A DNA stretch of 64,000 bases from an uncultured bacterium. Its GTDB lineage: Bacteria; Bacillota; Limnochordia; DTU080; JAAYLA01. The translations under genes were made by a program, and so were the position numbers. Position 1 is the first letter of the stretch. The number at the start of each line of letters is the position of its first letter. Positions 15,300 to 23,918 of the stretch are shown in pieces. The stretch covers positions 47,204 through 111,203 of the forward strand of contig CALKAQ010000062.1 of assembly GCA_937983075.1 (NCBI GenBank), in the 5' to 3' direction. The notes under the pieces are model-generated. The model saw nothing but the letters and a program-made list of their open reading frames with translations, searched no databases and had not been told where the DNA came from.

Positions 15300-17990
15300 T
15301 TAATGCACGGGCAGCGAATCTGCGGTCCCGAACAATGACTTGACTATAGCGTCGGCAATCGGTGCAGCGCCATGTGCGCCGCTTCCACCGTTTTCCACAA
15401 GCACAACGAGGGCCAAAGACGGCTGCGAGGCCGGAGCAAAACCGACAAACCAAGAGTGAGGCGCCCCATGAGGATTCTCCGCCGTGCCTGTTTTGCCCGC
15501 CAACAGCGTGGCATCAGCAGCCCCCGACGCGGTGCCGTACGCCGTTGCGGCACGCATGCCCTGCTGCAGCAAAGCGGCCGTTTTTGAACTCATAATGCGT
15601 TGAGGGCCGGCCTCACCGCCCGCACGGACATCCGCAGGCTCGAGTACAATTCGCGGCTCGACATAAAAGCCGCCGTTTGCAATGGCCGCTGCTGCTACAG
15701 CCATTTCAAGCGGCGTGACCAATACCTCGCCTTGTCCGATGCCCGCCGCCGCAAGAGCCGCCTGCGTTTCCAGCCTGCCCGTGCTTCCTTTCGCCGTCGG
15801 CAGGGGCAGACCAAACTCTGCACCGACGCCCATGGCCTGAGCCATCGTGCGCAACGCCTGAGATCCGGTTTGCGTCGCCAGGCGAGCAAAAATCACGTTC
15901 GATGAAAACGCCAACGCCTCCGTGAGATGCAACGCACCCATTGACCGTCCGCCGGCGTTCCGGATGACGGTGCCATCGATGATGGCTGTGGGTGCATCTT
16001 GCAAAACCGTTTGCGGATCAACGGCCCCTGCTTCCAGTGCAGCTGCCAACACGATCAACTTCCAGGTCGAGCCTGGGGGGTACAATCCTTGCAAGGCCCG
16101 GTTGAACATAGGGGCTTCGGTTGCCGATGCCTCCATGGATTCCCGAAGTCGCTCGCTCGAAAAGGTCGGGGAGCTGAGCATGCCGAGGATTTCGCCTGTC
16201 CAAGGATCGAGAGCGACGACGGCGCCTCGGTCAGCCGGACGCCAAGCCGCCTCGATGGCAGCTTGTACACGAGCGTCGATGGTGGTGTGAACTTGTTGCG
16301 GCCTGCCGAAATGAAGGCGCTCACCCAGCGTTGAATGCAAAGCTCGGCGCCCGGAAAGTTGACTGTCAAATACGGCTTCCAAGCCGGCCAGACCGTAAAG
16401 CGGGTGCCGATAACCGACAATATGGGCTAAGTAGCGAAACTCTGAACCGGCGTGATTATTATTGCCTGAAGTCGAGTTCAAACTTTCTCCACTGCGGGTA
16501 GTGATTCCTGCCCGTGCCGCTTGGCCGGTTGTCCCTCGAACGCTGGTGTGCAAAGGATGCGCTTTGAGTTCAGGACCTTGAATCACTCCCCAATATACGA
16601 GGGCGAGAAAAACCGCAGTCAAACCGACGACGGCACCGCGCAACAGCGGTGCAGTGTTCAAACGAAAGCCGTACGACGAACTTTGGAGCGCGCTGTCCCC
16701 CGAGCTGATATATCCGAATATCAAAAAGGTCGCTACAAGCGAACTGCCTCCGTAGCTGACAAGCGGCAGCGTGATGCCGGTCAATGGCAGGAGACGAACG
16801 GATCCGGCTAAGATCAAAAGCACTTGGCTGACAAGAAGAATGCTCAATCCGAGCGCAATTTGCCGTCGAGTTCGCTTGGGCTGCTGCCGGCTCAAACGCA
16901 GCATCCGTTCAATCAACCACGCGTAGCCGACGAGGACAAGCAGCACCCCACCTGCCCCTACCGCTTCGGCCAGAACGATCAACGGCAAGTCCGTCACGGC
17001 GGCCGGCAGCGCAGTCGCCGCCAAATTCCCCCATCCGCTGCCGAAGATGCCGCCGCGAGCAATCGCAAAAAGCGATTGAATCGACTGGTAGCCGAAACCG
17101 TAAGGGTCGTCCCACGGACGCAGCCAGGCGATGAACCGGGTTTGAATGTGCCCGAACATCACCACCCCGGTCAAGGCAAGGAAAATCATGCCGACCAGTT
17201 GCACAGCAAAAGAACGCCAATGAATTCCCCCTCGACTGAGCGACCAGATCGTCCCAGCGAAACTCAGTACGAGCAGCGGTCCAAAATCGCGCTGCCACAA
17301 GGTACATAGGACAAATAGACTTGTCAGTGCGAATGCCCACCTGACGTCGTGTGGCACCTCCTGCGCCTCGCCGCCGGAACCTGCTTGTGAAGGCGCATTT
17401 GGCTGTGAGTTGACGTTCCAACGAGACATTACGCTGCCCCAAAACATGATCAGCTGAATTTTAGCAATCTCCACGGGATAAAACAGAAAGGCCTCCTCGT
17501 CAAGCGAAGATCGGCCGCTGGCCGCCAACATGCCGATGAAAGCCGTAACCAGCATAAAAGCAACCGCCAACACGGTAAGCGGAAGGGCATGAGCTTCCCA
17601 CAATTTGACCATCCGTGGGTTCGCAGCAACGACGAATGCCGCAACGGCAATGATGAGCCAACGGGCTTGCTGAAGTGCGAGCGTCGGCGCAATTTGATGG
17701 ATCGCAGACAACCCAGCGGCAACAAGCAAGGCGACGGGGAACAAGAGTCTTACGTCCGAGCGGGGGGCCAAACCGGCAATGAAAAAAGCGAGCCCGTAAA
17801 ACAAGCCCACTTTTGGTGATTCGAGCATAACACCCGACGCCGCTAAGATGCCGAATCCGATGCAAATGGCGGCGAGAAGAGAAATCCGGGAGGTGATGTA
17901 GATGCCATCAGCTCTAGCCCTCAGATGGCGGTATGCGGACCAATACGACAGTGATATTGTCAGGTCCCCCTTCCTTGTTCGCCTCGGCAA
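15300..17990 (-). CDS. Fused SEDS glycosyltransferase (FtsW/RodA/SpoVE) and class B penicillin-binding protein
   Basis: One open frame of about 896 codons joins two enzymes normally made separately. Residues about 30-470 are a polytopic SEDS peptidoglycan polymerase with WQRDFGPLLV (family Asp region), EAVGAGG and LPLTGITLPLVSYGGSS. A membrane helix near 490 and a Ser/Asn-rich linker lead into a transpeptidase with STWK near residue 640, SSN near 694 and KTGT near 830. All catalytic motifs look intact, so it could both polymerise lipid II and crosslink strands. It sits between stp and prkC. The 5' end is unsure: TTG 17990 has GGAG upstream but overlaps stp by 77 bp, and there is no nearer ATG/GTG in frame. 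Confidence 0.9.
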   Translation of the reverse strand: MPRRTRKGDLTISLSYWSAYRHLRARADGIYITSRISLLAAICIGFGILAASGVMLESPKVGLFYGLAFFIAGLAPRSDVRLLFPVALLVAAGLSAIHQIAPTLALQQARWLIIAVAAFVVAANPRMVKLWEAHALPLTVLAVAFMLVTAFIGMLAASGRSSLDEEAFLFYPVEIAKIQLIMFWGSVMSRWNVNSQPNAPSQAGSGGEAQEVPHDVRWAFALTSLFVLCTLWQRDFGPLLVLSFAGTIWSLSRGGIHWRSFAVQLVGMIFLALTGVVMFGHIQTRFIAWLRPWDDPYGFGYQSIQSLFAIARGGIFGSGWGNLAATALPAAVTDLPLIVLAEAVGAGGVLLVLVGYAWLIERMLRLSRQQPKRTRRQIALGLSILLVSQVLLILAGSVRLLPLTGITLPLVSYGGSSLVATFLIFGYISSGDSALQSSSYGFRLNTAPLLRGAVVGLTAVFLALVYWGVIQGPELKAHPLHTSVRGTTGQAARAGITTRSGESLNSTSGNNNHAGSEFRYLAHIVGYRHPLYGLAGLEAVFDSQLSGRRALHSTLGERLHFGRPQQVHTTIDARVQAAIEAAWRPADRGAVVALDPWTGEILGMLSSPTFSSERLRESMEASATEAPMFNRALQGLYPPGSTWKLIVLAAALEAGAVDPQTVLQDAPTAIIDGTVIRNAGGRSMGALHLTEALAFSSNVIFARLATQTGSQALRTMAQAMGVGAEFGLPLPTAKGSTGRLETQAALAAAGIGQGEVLVTPLEMAVAAAAIANGGFYVEPRIVLEPADVRAGGEAGPQRIMSSKTAALLQQGMRAATAYGTASGAADATLLAGKTGTAENPHGAPHSWFVGFAPASQPSLALVVLVENGGSGAHGAAPIADAIVKSLFGTADSLPVH

Positions 17991-18627
17991 CCAATTGCTC
18001 CACAGCAGCCTCAAGAGTAGGAATCCCGGATAGGATGCTTTCAATGCGCTCGTGGTCCAAAACTGCCGTCAAGCCATCGGTGCAGAGCAAAAACAAGTCT
18101 CCTGGAAGGGTTTCTTCCCGCAAAATATCGACGTCCACCTGAGGTGAGGTTCCCAGCGCCCGCGTGAGGAAATTCCGTTGAGGGTGCTGCGCAGCTTCGC
18201 TTTCGCTCAACGTTCCCGTCCGGACGAGCTCCGCCACCACCGAGTGGTCCAACGTGAGCTGCTGCAGCTTGTCGTTTCTCAGTCGATAGCAACGCGAATC
18301 ACCGACATGGGCAACGAGAACATGGGTGGTTGTGATATAAGCTACCGTGAGCGTCGTTCCCATGCCGGCGTACTCAGGCTTTCTCTGGCTTTCGCGCCAA
18401 ATCCGATAATTTGCTTCCGCGACCGCTTGGTTCAGCCATTCCAAGGTAACCTTATCGGTCTTGGCTATCAGCTCTTTCATCGTATCGATCGCCATTCGAC
18501 TGGCGACCTCGCCCGCCGCATGCCCACCCATCCCGTCCGCGACGGCAAACCACGGTGGTTCAGCCCAGCAGGAATCTTCGTTCTCCGTCCTAACACGGCC
18601 CTTGTCCGTTTGTACCGCAACCCGCAT
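17914..18627 (-). CDS. stp: PP2C-type Ser/Thr protein phosphatase Stp (PrpC)
   Basis: This 237-aa phosphatase removes phosphate from PrkC and its substrates. It has the metal-binding PP2C motifs: RTENEDS near residue 13, DGMGGHAAGE near residue 32, GDSRCYRL, CTDGL and GGPDNIT. It begins 10 bp after rlmN, and its 3' end overlaps the SEDS-PBP gene. In Bacillus the order is rlmN-prpC-prkC-rsgA-rpe; here the wall synthase is inserted between phosphatase and kinase. Confidence 0.95.
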   Translation of the reverse strand: MRVAVQTDKGRVRTENEDSCWAEPPWFAVADGMGGHAAGEVASRMAIDTMKELIAKTDKVTLEWLNQAVAEANYRIWRESQRKPEYAGMGTTLTVAYITTTHVLVAHVGDSRCYRLRNDKLQQLTLDHSVVAELVRTGTLSESEAAQHPQRNFLTRALGTSPQVDVDILREETLPGDLFLLCTDGLTAVLDHERIESILSGIPTLEAAVEQLVAEANKEGGPDNITVVLVRIPPSEG

Positions 18628-18637
18628 GATCTAATGT

Positions 18638-19702
18638 TCACTCTCCCACCGGCACCAACTTGCGACTTTGACGACGAAGTTGGCCGCAGGCTGCATCAAT
18701 GTCCGATCCCTTTTCTTTGCGAACCGTCACAGGGATTCCCGCCTGTCGAATTGCTTCCGCAAAGGCCCGCACTTGTTCCATGTCAGGCCGTTCGAATCCG
18801 GTCTCCGCAACCGGGTTGAGCGGTATGAGATTCACGTGGCACAGCATTGATTCGAGCCGTTCGACAAGTTTTTGCGCCATGTCGATGGAGTCGTTCACAT
18901 TCCGAATAAGAACGTATTCGAACGTAACGCGGCGGCCCGTTTGCGCGATGTATTCCCGGCATGCCTCGAGCAAGATGTCGATGGGGTATTTACGGTTCAA
19001 CGGCACGAGTTGGTCACGCAACTCGTCGGTAGGAGCATGCAGGCTTACCGCAAGGACGACCTGCAAATTTTCGGCGGCTAAGCGACGTATGCCCGGCACA
19101 ACCCCGGAAGTGGAGATGGTGATGTGGCGTTGACCGATACCGAGGCCTTGCGGATGAATCATGGTTCGCACGGCACGAAGCACCGCACGATAATTGGCCA
19201 ACGGCTCGCCCATCCCCATGAGCACTACGTTGCTGATTCGCTTGCCTGCTTCTTGCTGCAGCCGAACGAGTTGATCGATGATTTCACCTGCCGTTAAATT
19301 GCGGATCAGTCCGCCGAGAGCCGTGGCACAAAATGCGCAGCCAATACCACATCCGGCTTGCGACGAAATGCATGCCGTGAGTCTGTCACCTTCGGGAATG
19401 AGCACGGCTTCAACCGTGACACCATCCGCCAATTCAAAGAGAAACTTCCGGGTGCCATCGGCTGATTGCTGGTGCAGTTTCGGATACACTCGACTGACAA
19501 ATGCTTCTTGAGCCAAACGTTCACGCAAGGAAATCGGCAAATTGGTCATTTCCGAAAATTGATGAACGCCGCGCCGATACATCCATTCCATCATTTGCCT
19601 TGCTCGATACGCAGGCTCTCCCCATTCGACGACCAACCGTTCCAACTCCGAAGGCGAAAGACTCTTGACATCGATGCGTTTGTCCGCGAGTTGTTGGGAC
19701 AA
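18638..19702 (-). CDS. rlmN: 23S rRNA (A2503-C2)/tRNA (A37-C2)-methyltransferase
   Basis: RlmN is a radical-SAM enzyme that methylates C2 of A2503 in 23S rRNA. The 354-aa protein has the 4Fe-4S motif CGIGCAFC near residue 118, MGMGEPLANY near residue 163, a GQRHITISTSGV block, and the C-terminal catalytic cysteine in DAACGQL. Length and motifs are typical. It heads the stp/SEDS-PBP/prkC transcript; upstream lie 200 bp and a divergent small gene. Confidence 0.96.
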   Translation of the reverse strand: MSQQLADKRIDVKSLSPSELERLVVEWGEPAYRARQMMEWMYRRGVHQFSEMTNLPISLRERLAQEAFVSRVYPKLHQQSADGTRKFLFELADGVTVEAVLIPEGDRLTACISSQAGCGIGCAFCATALGGLIRNLTAGEIIDQLVRLQQEAGKRISNVVLMGMGEPLANYRAVLRAVRTMIHPQGLGIGQRHITISTSGVVPGIRRLAAENLQVVLAVSLHAPTDELRDQLVPLNRKYPIDILLEACREYIAQTGRRVTFEYVLIRNVNDSIDMAQKLVERLESMLCHVNLIPLNPVAETGFERPDMEQVRAFAEAIRQAGIPVTVRKEKGSDIDAACGQLRRQSRKLVPVGE

Positions 19703-19901
19703 TACGAACGACCCCTTCTATTTTATTCTTTCTTCATGCACAGATCGGAATTCCTTCTCAGGATACGGATTATGGTGGATTTCATCTACGGTTGCAGGCA
19801 CATAATACTGCTTGTTTGAAACCGAATGAACCGGTCGTGTCACCGCTGCGACAGTGGAAGATGCGACACGCCGACACAAGAACTTGGCCGGGAGGTAAAC
19901 C

Positions 19902-20195
19902 ATGTCAAAGATGTCAAAAGTGCATTTCATGACGTCCTACTTTGAATATCTGCTGCGGGCAGGAATTCGGAGCGAAGACGATTACATCGGCGACGCGTCA
20001 CGTTTTTTGCGGTTCCTCCTAGCGAACACCTGCTCCGACGACGTATATGCATTTTTTGAAAGCTGCCGGGCCTCCCCCGGATACCGCCGAAGAATGCAGC
20101 GGACGTTGCGCCGCTTTTTTGAATACAGTCGTGAACATCTGGAAATCGAACCCAAAGCACTTGAAGCTTTCACTCATGGCGAGAGCAAGCCTTAG
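19902..20195 (+). CDS. Small protein resembling a lone SAM-like core-binding domain of tyrosine recombinases
   Basis: The 97-aa protein has GGGAGG seven bases before its ATG. Its pattern (FEYLLRAGIRSEDDYIGDASRFLRFLL... then YRRRMQRTLRRFFEY) matches the four-helix N-terminal arm-binding fold of XerC/D-type recombinases: a helix with a Y-DxxxFLxFL motif, then a basic helix with R-LRxFxxY. The catalytic domain is absent, and no such remnant follows. It may be a DNA-binding adaptor or a leftover of an integrase. It lies in the insert between rlmN and rsmB, next to a tRNA gene. Confidence 0.55.
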   Translation: MSKMSKVHFMTSYFEYLLRAGIRSEDDYIGDASRFLRFLLANTCSDDVYAFFESCRASPGYRRRMQRTLRRFFEYSREHLEIEPKALEAFTHGESKP

Positions 20196-20215
20196 TTTGA
20201 ATTTAACCAGATATA

Positions 20216-20241
20216 GAAAAAAGACCGCTTGGTTGCGGTCT
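20216..20241 (-). terminator. Terminator of the tRNA-Pro gene
   Basis: AGACCGC at 20222-20228 pairs with GCGGTCT at 20235-20241. On the minus strand this hairpin is followed by a run of six T (A run 20216-20221 on plus), directly after the tRNA 3' end. Confidence 0.85.
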
Positions 20242-20244
20242 GAC

Positions 20245-20322
20245 TGGTCGGGGTGCTGGGATTTGAACCCAGGGCCTCTTCGTCCCGAACGAAGCGCGCT
20301 AGCCAAGCTGCGCCACACCCCG
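20245..20322 (-). tRNA. tRNA-Pro (anticodon CGG)
   Basis: The minus strand folds into a standard cloverleaf. The acceptor stem is CGGGGTG/CACCCCG. The D arm is GCGC...GCGC. The anticodon stem CTTCG/CGAAG has loop TTCGGGA, giving anticodon CGG, and the T arm contains GGTTCAAATCC. The 3' CCA is encoded (20245-20247), as often in Bacilli. It reads CCG proline codons. Confidence 0.95.
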
Positions 20323-20358
20323 TGAATGAAACATTTGGTTTAACAACGGCACAAGGAA

Positions 20359-20387
20359 AGTATACAACAGTATCGCCAACATGTCAA
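20359..20387 (-). promoter_or_regulatory. Sigma-A promoter of tRNA-Pro
   Basis: On the minus strand a consensus TTGACA (20387-20382) and TATACT (20364-20359) are spaced by 17 bp, ending about 36 bp before the tRNA 5' end. Confidence 0.85.
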
Positions 20388-20547
20388 ATCCTAAATTGAA
20401 CTAAAAAGCTACTGCGCACACGTATCTCTCGGCACGGTTCAAGCATAGACTGAGTGCGAAGCGCAATTGCCAAGGCACATCGGGCCGCTTCACCGGCCAG
20501 ACAGCTTGCAGCCCCACTCCCCTGGGGTTCGCCCGAGGTGAACATAC

Positions 20548-20793
20548 ATGCACGATATGTTAGCCGAGAAACTGTTGATGTTCGAGCGCCTTCTCTTAAA
20601 ACACGATTATCAAGAGCTTTTGCTGCGTACTCGTCCCAGACAATTGCACGAGAAGGCCCTGCGAATCATCCGACTAAAAGAAGAACAGCTTCAGCTTCTG
20701 GATGACCTCATACGCGAAACAGCAACCGCCCACAGCTCGATTCAAGGAGACTTGTCGGGACGATTTCGTCCGAGCCAAGCCGCCGAGGACTAA
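20548..20793 (+). CDS. Small helical hypothetical protein
   Basis: An 81-aa protein starting MHDMLAEKLLMFERLLL, with GAGGTG eight bases before the ATG. It is predicted almost wholly helical with Leu/Arg/Glu heptad-like spacing to residue 58 and a polar tail. No family is recognised. It is convergent with the Spo0A-type gene and their stop regions overlap by 4 bp, so their 3' ends could form overlapping transcripts. It may relate to that regulator, but this is only positional. Confidence 0.6.
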   Translation: MHDMLAEKLLMFERLLLKHDYQELLLRTRPRQLHEKALRIIRLKEEQLQLLDDLIRETATAHSSIQGDLSGRFRPSQAAED

Positions 20794-21578
20794 TAGGTGC
20801 TCAATGTCGTTGAATAGCGCAGTTCATCGGCAAGCTTGGCAATGACAACGGAATTGGTCGGAAACCTCCCTTTGCGTTGGCCGTTGGAAGCAAGCGATTC
20901 GATGAACTCGCGATTTCCCTTCTCCCATGCAGCCAGTACGGCATTTCGAATCGCTGCTTCGACTCCGCTCGGCGTAGTGTCATACTTCTCGGCAAGATGA
21001 GGATACAAATTCTTGGTCAGCGAGCCGTTCAACATGCTCTCATCACGCAACACGGTGAGAACGGCTTCCCGCAAATATGTATACCCTTTGAAATGCGCCG
21101 GGATCCCCATCTCCTGCAAAAGACGGGTGACGCCCCTGCGTTCATCCATCGACGAGGCCGTTTGTTTATAAACTTCGCCCGTTTCCCGGATTTCCGTGCT
21201 GCTTGGCCGCTGCGTGCCGAATTGCCGGATTCGTTTGACCAGAAGGTCGAGGTCAAATGGCTTGACGATAAAATAGTCGGCGCCAAGTTCCGTGAAACGT
21301 TTGACCAAATCGTCCCGGCTTAAGGCGGTGAGCACAATGACCCGCGGAACGCGCTGCAACGACAGGCGCCGCATCCGTTCCATCACTGCCAAGCCGTCCA
21401 GGTGTGGCATGGTGATGTCGAGCAGCACTACGTCCGTCTCGATTTCTTGCAAGCGCTGCAAAGCCTCCTCGCCGTTGTAAGCGACACCGACGACTTCAAG
21501 ATCGTGCTGCGCCCCCAAAAATTCACTCAGTGTCTGGCACAACTCGACGTTGTTATCGACAATAAGTACCTTAATCAA
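20790..21578 (-). CDS. Spo0A-family sporulation response regulator with altered recognition helix
   Basis: A 262-aa protein with a CheY-like receiver (residues 1-122: phospho-acceptor Asp54, Thr84, Lys106) and a C-terminal Spo0A DNA-binding domain (about 140-255, with GIPAHFKGYTYLREAV and LTKNLYPHLAEKYDTT). Spo0A is the master switch of sporulation. Two points differ from the conserved form. The acidic pair reads Asp8-Asn9 rather than Asp-Asp. The recognition helix reads SGVEAAIRN (204-212), where Bacillus has SRVERAIRH. It stands alone, away from the usual spoIVB/recN context. TTG start with GGGGTG upstream. It could be a paralogue rather than the main Spo0A. Confidence 0.85.
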   Translation of the reverse strand: MIKVLIVDNNVELCQTLSEFLGAQHDLEVVGVAYNGEEALQRLQEIETDVVLLDITMPHLDGLAVMERMRRLSLQRVPRVIVLTALSRDDLVKRFTELGADYFIVKPFDLDLLVKRIRQFGTQRPSSTEIRETGEVYKQTASSMDERRGVTRLLQEMGIPAHFKGYTYLREAVLTVLRDESMLNGSLTKNLYPHLAEKYDTTPSGVEAAIRNAVLAAWEKGNREFIESLASNGQRKGRFPTNSVVIAKLADELRYSTTLSTY

Positions 21579-21710
21579 AGAAAGGACACCCCATTTCTTT
21601 TGGTTTAAGGTTATTATTTCTATTCATTACGGTTAATGTCCAGCGTACAAATTCCTCTTTTTATGTAAATGCACCTTAGAGATTGAGAAAAATGCACTAG
21701 GAACAGTTTC

Positions 21711-23111
21711 CTACAAACGGATCAAACGGGCGACAAAAAAACCGTCCGTATCATTCAGGTGCGGCCATAGTTGCAAGCGGCCGTGTTGAATTTGCCGTTT
21801 TTGCCGGTCGGTGATGGTGGATTGCAACGATTCAGGCAATCGATCGTAGAAAGGATCCGGACGAAAGTCCGGATGGTGCGTCAAAAACCAGTCGACATTT
21901 TGTCCATTTTCCTCGTCATCGACACTGCATGTGCTGTATAGGAGGACGCCTCCGGGCTGAACCAACTTCGCGGCTGCCGCCAAAATTTCCCGTTGCAGCG
22001 TGACCAGCGAGGCAAAATCGGCTTCAGAACGGGCCCAACGGAGGTCGGGCCTTCGCCGCAGCACGCCGGAACCGGAACAAGGAGCGTCGACTAAAACGGC
22101 TTCTCCAGGCGCGCCTTGGACATGTCGGGCGTCGCCGACGAACGCCTTCACCGATTGGATGCCGAGACGGCGGCAAGCCTGTTCGACAAGCCGCACGCGG
22201 GCGGGATTGACGTCAAGTGCATAGATGGTGCCGTAATCACCCATTCGTTCGGCCAAGTGCGTCGTTTTGCCGCCGGGAGCGCTGCATACGTCCCATACCC
22301 GTTGACCGGGCTTCGGGTCGATGACGATCGCTACGAGTTGCGAACTTTCGTCTTGCGGCGTGCAAAGCCCTTGTTGAAAGGCTTGCAATTGTTCAACGCC
22401 GCCTCCGCCCTTAATCCGGACGGCATCGGGCAAAACGGGTGAAGGCGCCACCTCCACGCCTTCGTCTTTCAGGCTGCCGATCAGCTCATCGACCGTACAG
22501 CGCAGTCGGTTGGTTCGCAACACAATGGGCGCCGGCTCATTGTTGCTTCTGGCGTAGGCTGCAGCATGATCCGCGCCGTATTGTCGAATCCACCGTTCAA
22601 TCAGCCACGCAGGATGCGACGTCGTCACGGCTAAATGCTGAACGGGATCCGTGTGCCAATCAGGCGCTTCAAGGGCGTTCCATCCCCGGGCGACCGCCCG
22701 ACATACGGCATTGACGAATCCGGCCGCATGCTGGGTGGCCCGATGTTGCTTTACTATGCGAACCGCTTCGGAGCAAACCGCATGTTCCGGGATGGACCGG
22801 AGGTGAATGAGCTGATAAGCAGCGAGTCGCAATGCGTTGCGCACAACGGGATGTTGGCTCGCCAGCGGACGTGAGACGAAGTGGCTCAGAACCCAGTCCA
22901 ATTGCCCTTGCCACCGCACAGTGCCATACGTGAGCTCCGTGGCAAAAGCCCGGTCACGAGTGTCGAGCTGACTTTGCCGGAGCAAACCGTTTAACACCAA
23001 ATTGGCATACGCCTCATCTTGCTCGATACGGCAAAGCGCCTGCAAGGCCACTTCGCGTGCGCTTTGCAGGCGCTGAGGTTTTCGCCTGTGAGTAGAACTC
23101 GAAGCTGTCAC
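21711..23111 (-). CDS. rsmB: 16S rRNA (cytosine967-C5)-methyltransferase
   Basis: RsmB makes m5C967 in 16S rRNA. The 466-aa protein has an N-terminal NusB-like RNA-binding domain (residues 15-150) and a C-terminal Rossmann methyltransferase with VWDVCSAPGGKTTHLAE, the DAPCSGSGVLRRRPD motif carrying one catalytic cysteine, and LLYSTCSVDDEEN carrying the second. GTG start at 23111 overlaps nothing and lies 2 bp after the YugP stop. It belongs to the def-fmt-rsmB operon. Confidence 0.96.
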   Translation of the reverse strand: MTASSSTHRRKPQRLQSAREVALQALCRIEQDEAYANLVLNGLLRQSQLDTRDRAFATELTYGTVRWQGQLDWVLSHFVSRPLASQHPVVRNALRLAAYQLIHLRSIPEHAVCSEAVRIVKQHRATQHAAGFVNAVCRAVARGWNALEAPDWHTDPVQHLAVTTSHPAWLIERWIRQYGADHAAAYARSNNEPAPIVLRTNRLRCTVDELIGSLKDEGVEVAPSPVLPDAVRIKGGGGVEQLQAFQQGLCTPQDESSQLVAIVIDPKPGQRVWDVCSAPGGKTTHLAERMGDYGTIYALDVNPARVRLVEQACRRLGIQSVKAFVGDARHVQGAPGEAVLVDAPCSGSGVLRRRPDLRWARSEADFASLVTLQREILAAAAKLVQPGGVLLYSTCSVDDEENGQNVDWFLTHHPDFRPDPFYDRLPESLQSTITDRQKRQIQHGRLQLWPHLNDTDGFFVARLIRL

Positions 23112-23113
23112 GC

Positions 23114-23830
23114 TTAATCCCTCGCGAGATTGCGCAAGAACAATAGACGGAGGAGCTGCATTACAGCCATCGCCGTAGCCGCTACATAAGTAAGAGCAGC
23201 GGCGGTTAAAACGGCACGGCTGCCTTTGACTTCGTCTTGCTGCAAAAATCCTCCCGCCGTCAAAAGCTTCATCGCACGTGCGCTCGCGTTGAATTCAACC
23301 GGCAGCGTAACGACCTGAAATGCAACCGCTGCAATGAAAAACCAAATGCCGATGTTCATCAGCATTGCACCGAGGTTGCCGGCGCCGGCCCCCGCACTAA
23401 ACAGAAAGCCCAGGAAGAACAACGGAAAAGCGGCGCTGGAACCAATTGCGGCAATCGGGAAAAGATTCGTACGCATCGTCAACGGAACATACGCTTCAGC
23501 GTGTTGCAAAGCGTGCCCTGTTTCGTGGGCGGCAACACTGAGCGAAGCGAGGGAACGCCCGTGAAACACTTCGGGCGAAAGACGCACCGCACGGCTGCGT
23601 GGGTCGTAGTGATCGCCCAAGCGCTGTGGAATCTGTTCAACGGGCACATCGCGCAGTCCCGCTCGATCGAGGATCGCTCGCGCTACTTGCGCTCCGGTGT
23701 ATCCGGCGCGAGCCGGCACCTGCAAGTACTTAGCGAACGTGCTTTGAACCTTGGCTTGCGCGTACAGCGCAAAAAGCATTGCCGGAATGAGAAACAATAT
23801 CGTTGGATCGAAAAACGTGAAAAACGGCAT
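23114..23830 (-). CDS. yugP: YugP-family zinc-dependent membrane metallopeptidase
   Basis: A 238-aa membrane protein of the neutral zinc metallopeptidase 2 (YugP) family. An N-terminal helix (FFDPTILFLIPAMLFALYA) is followed by the zinc motif HETGHALQH near residue 117 and several hydrophobic helices, with the family EFNASARAMKLL motif holding the likely third ligand. ATG at 23830 has GGGGGAG upstream; the longer frame has no support. It is inserted between fmt and rsmB, a placement common in Bacillota. Its substrates are not known. Confidence 0.9.
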   Translation of the reverse strand: MPFFTFFDPTILFLIPAMLFALYAQAKVQSTFAKYLQVPARAGYTGAQVARAILDRAGLRDVPVEQIPQRLGDHYDPRSRAVRLSPEVFHGRSLASLSVAAHETGHALQHAEAYVPLTMRTNLFPIAAIGSSAAFPLFFLGFLFSAGAGAGNLGAMLMNIGIWFFIAAVAFQVVTLPVEFNASARAMKLLTAGGFLQQDEVKGSRAVLTAAALTYVAATAMAVMQLLRLLFLRNLARD

Positions 23831-23918
23831 TTGAAACTCCCCCCTTTTGCCCGCCAAAACGGACGGGCAAACCATGCAACCATGCGTGCACTGGCACAAT
23901 CGGCCTTCCTAACCATTT

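Noticed and set aside
21579..21710. Possible sigma-H promoter (AGAGGAATT and GAAT) upstream of the Spo0A-type gene
   Set aside because: The two elements are about 21 bp apart instead of the required 11-12 bp, so the match is not convincing.
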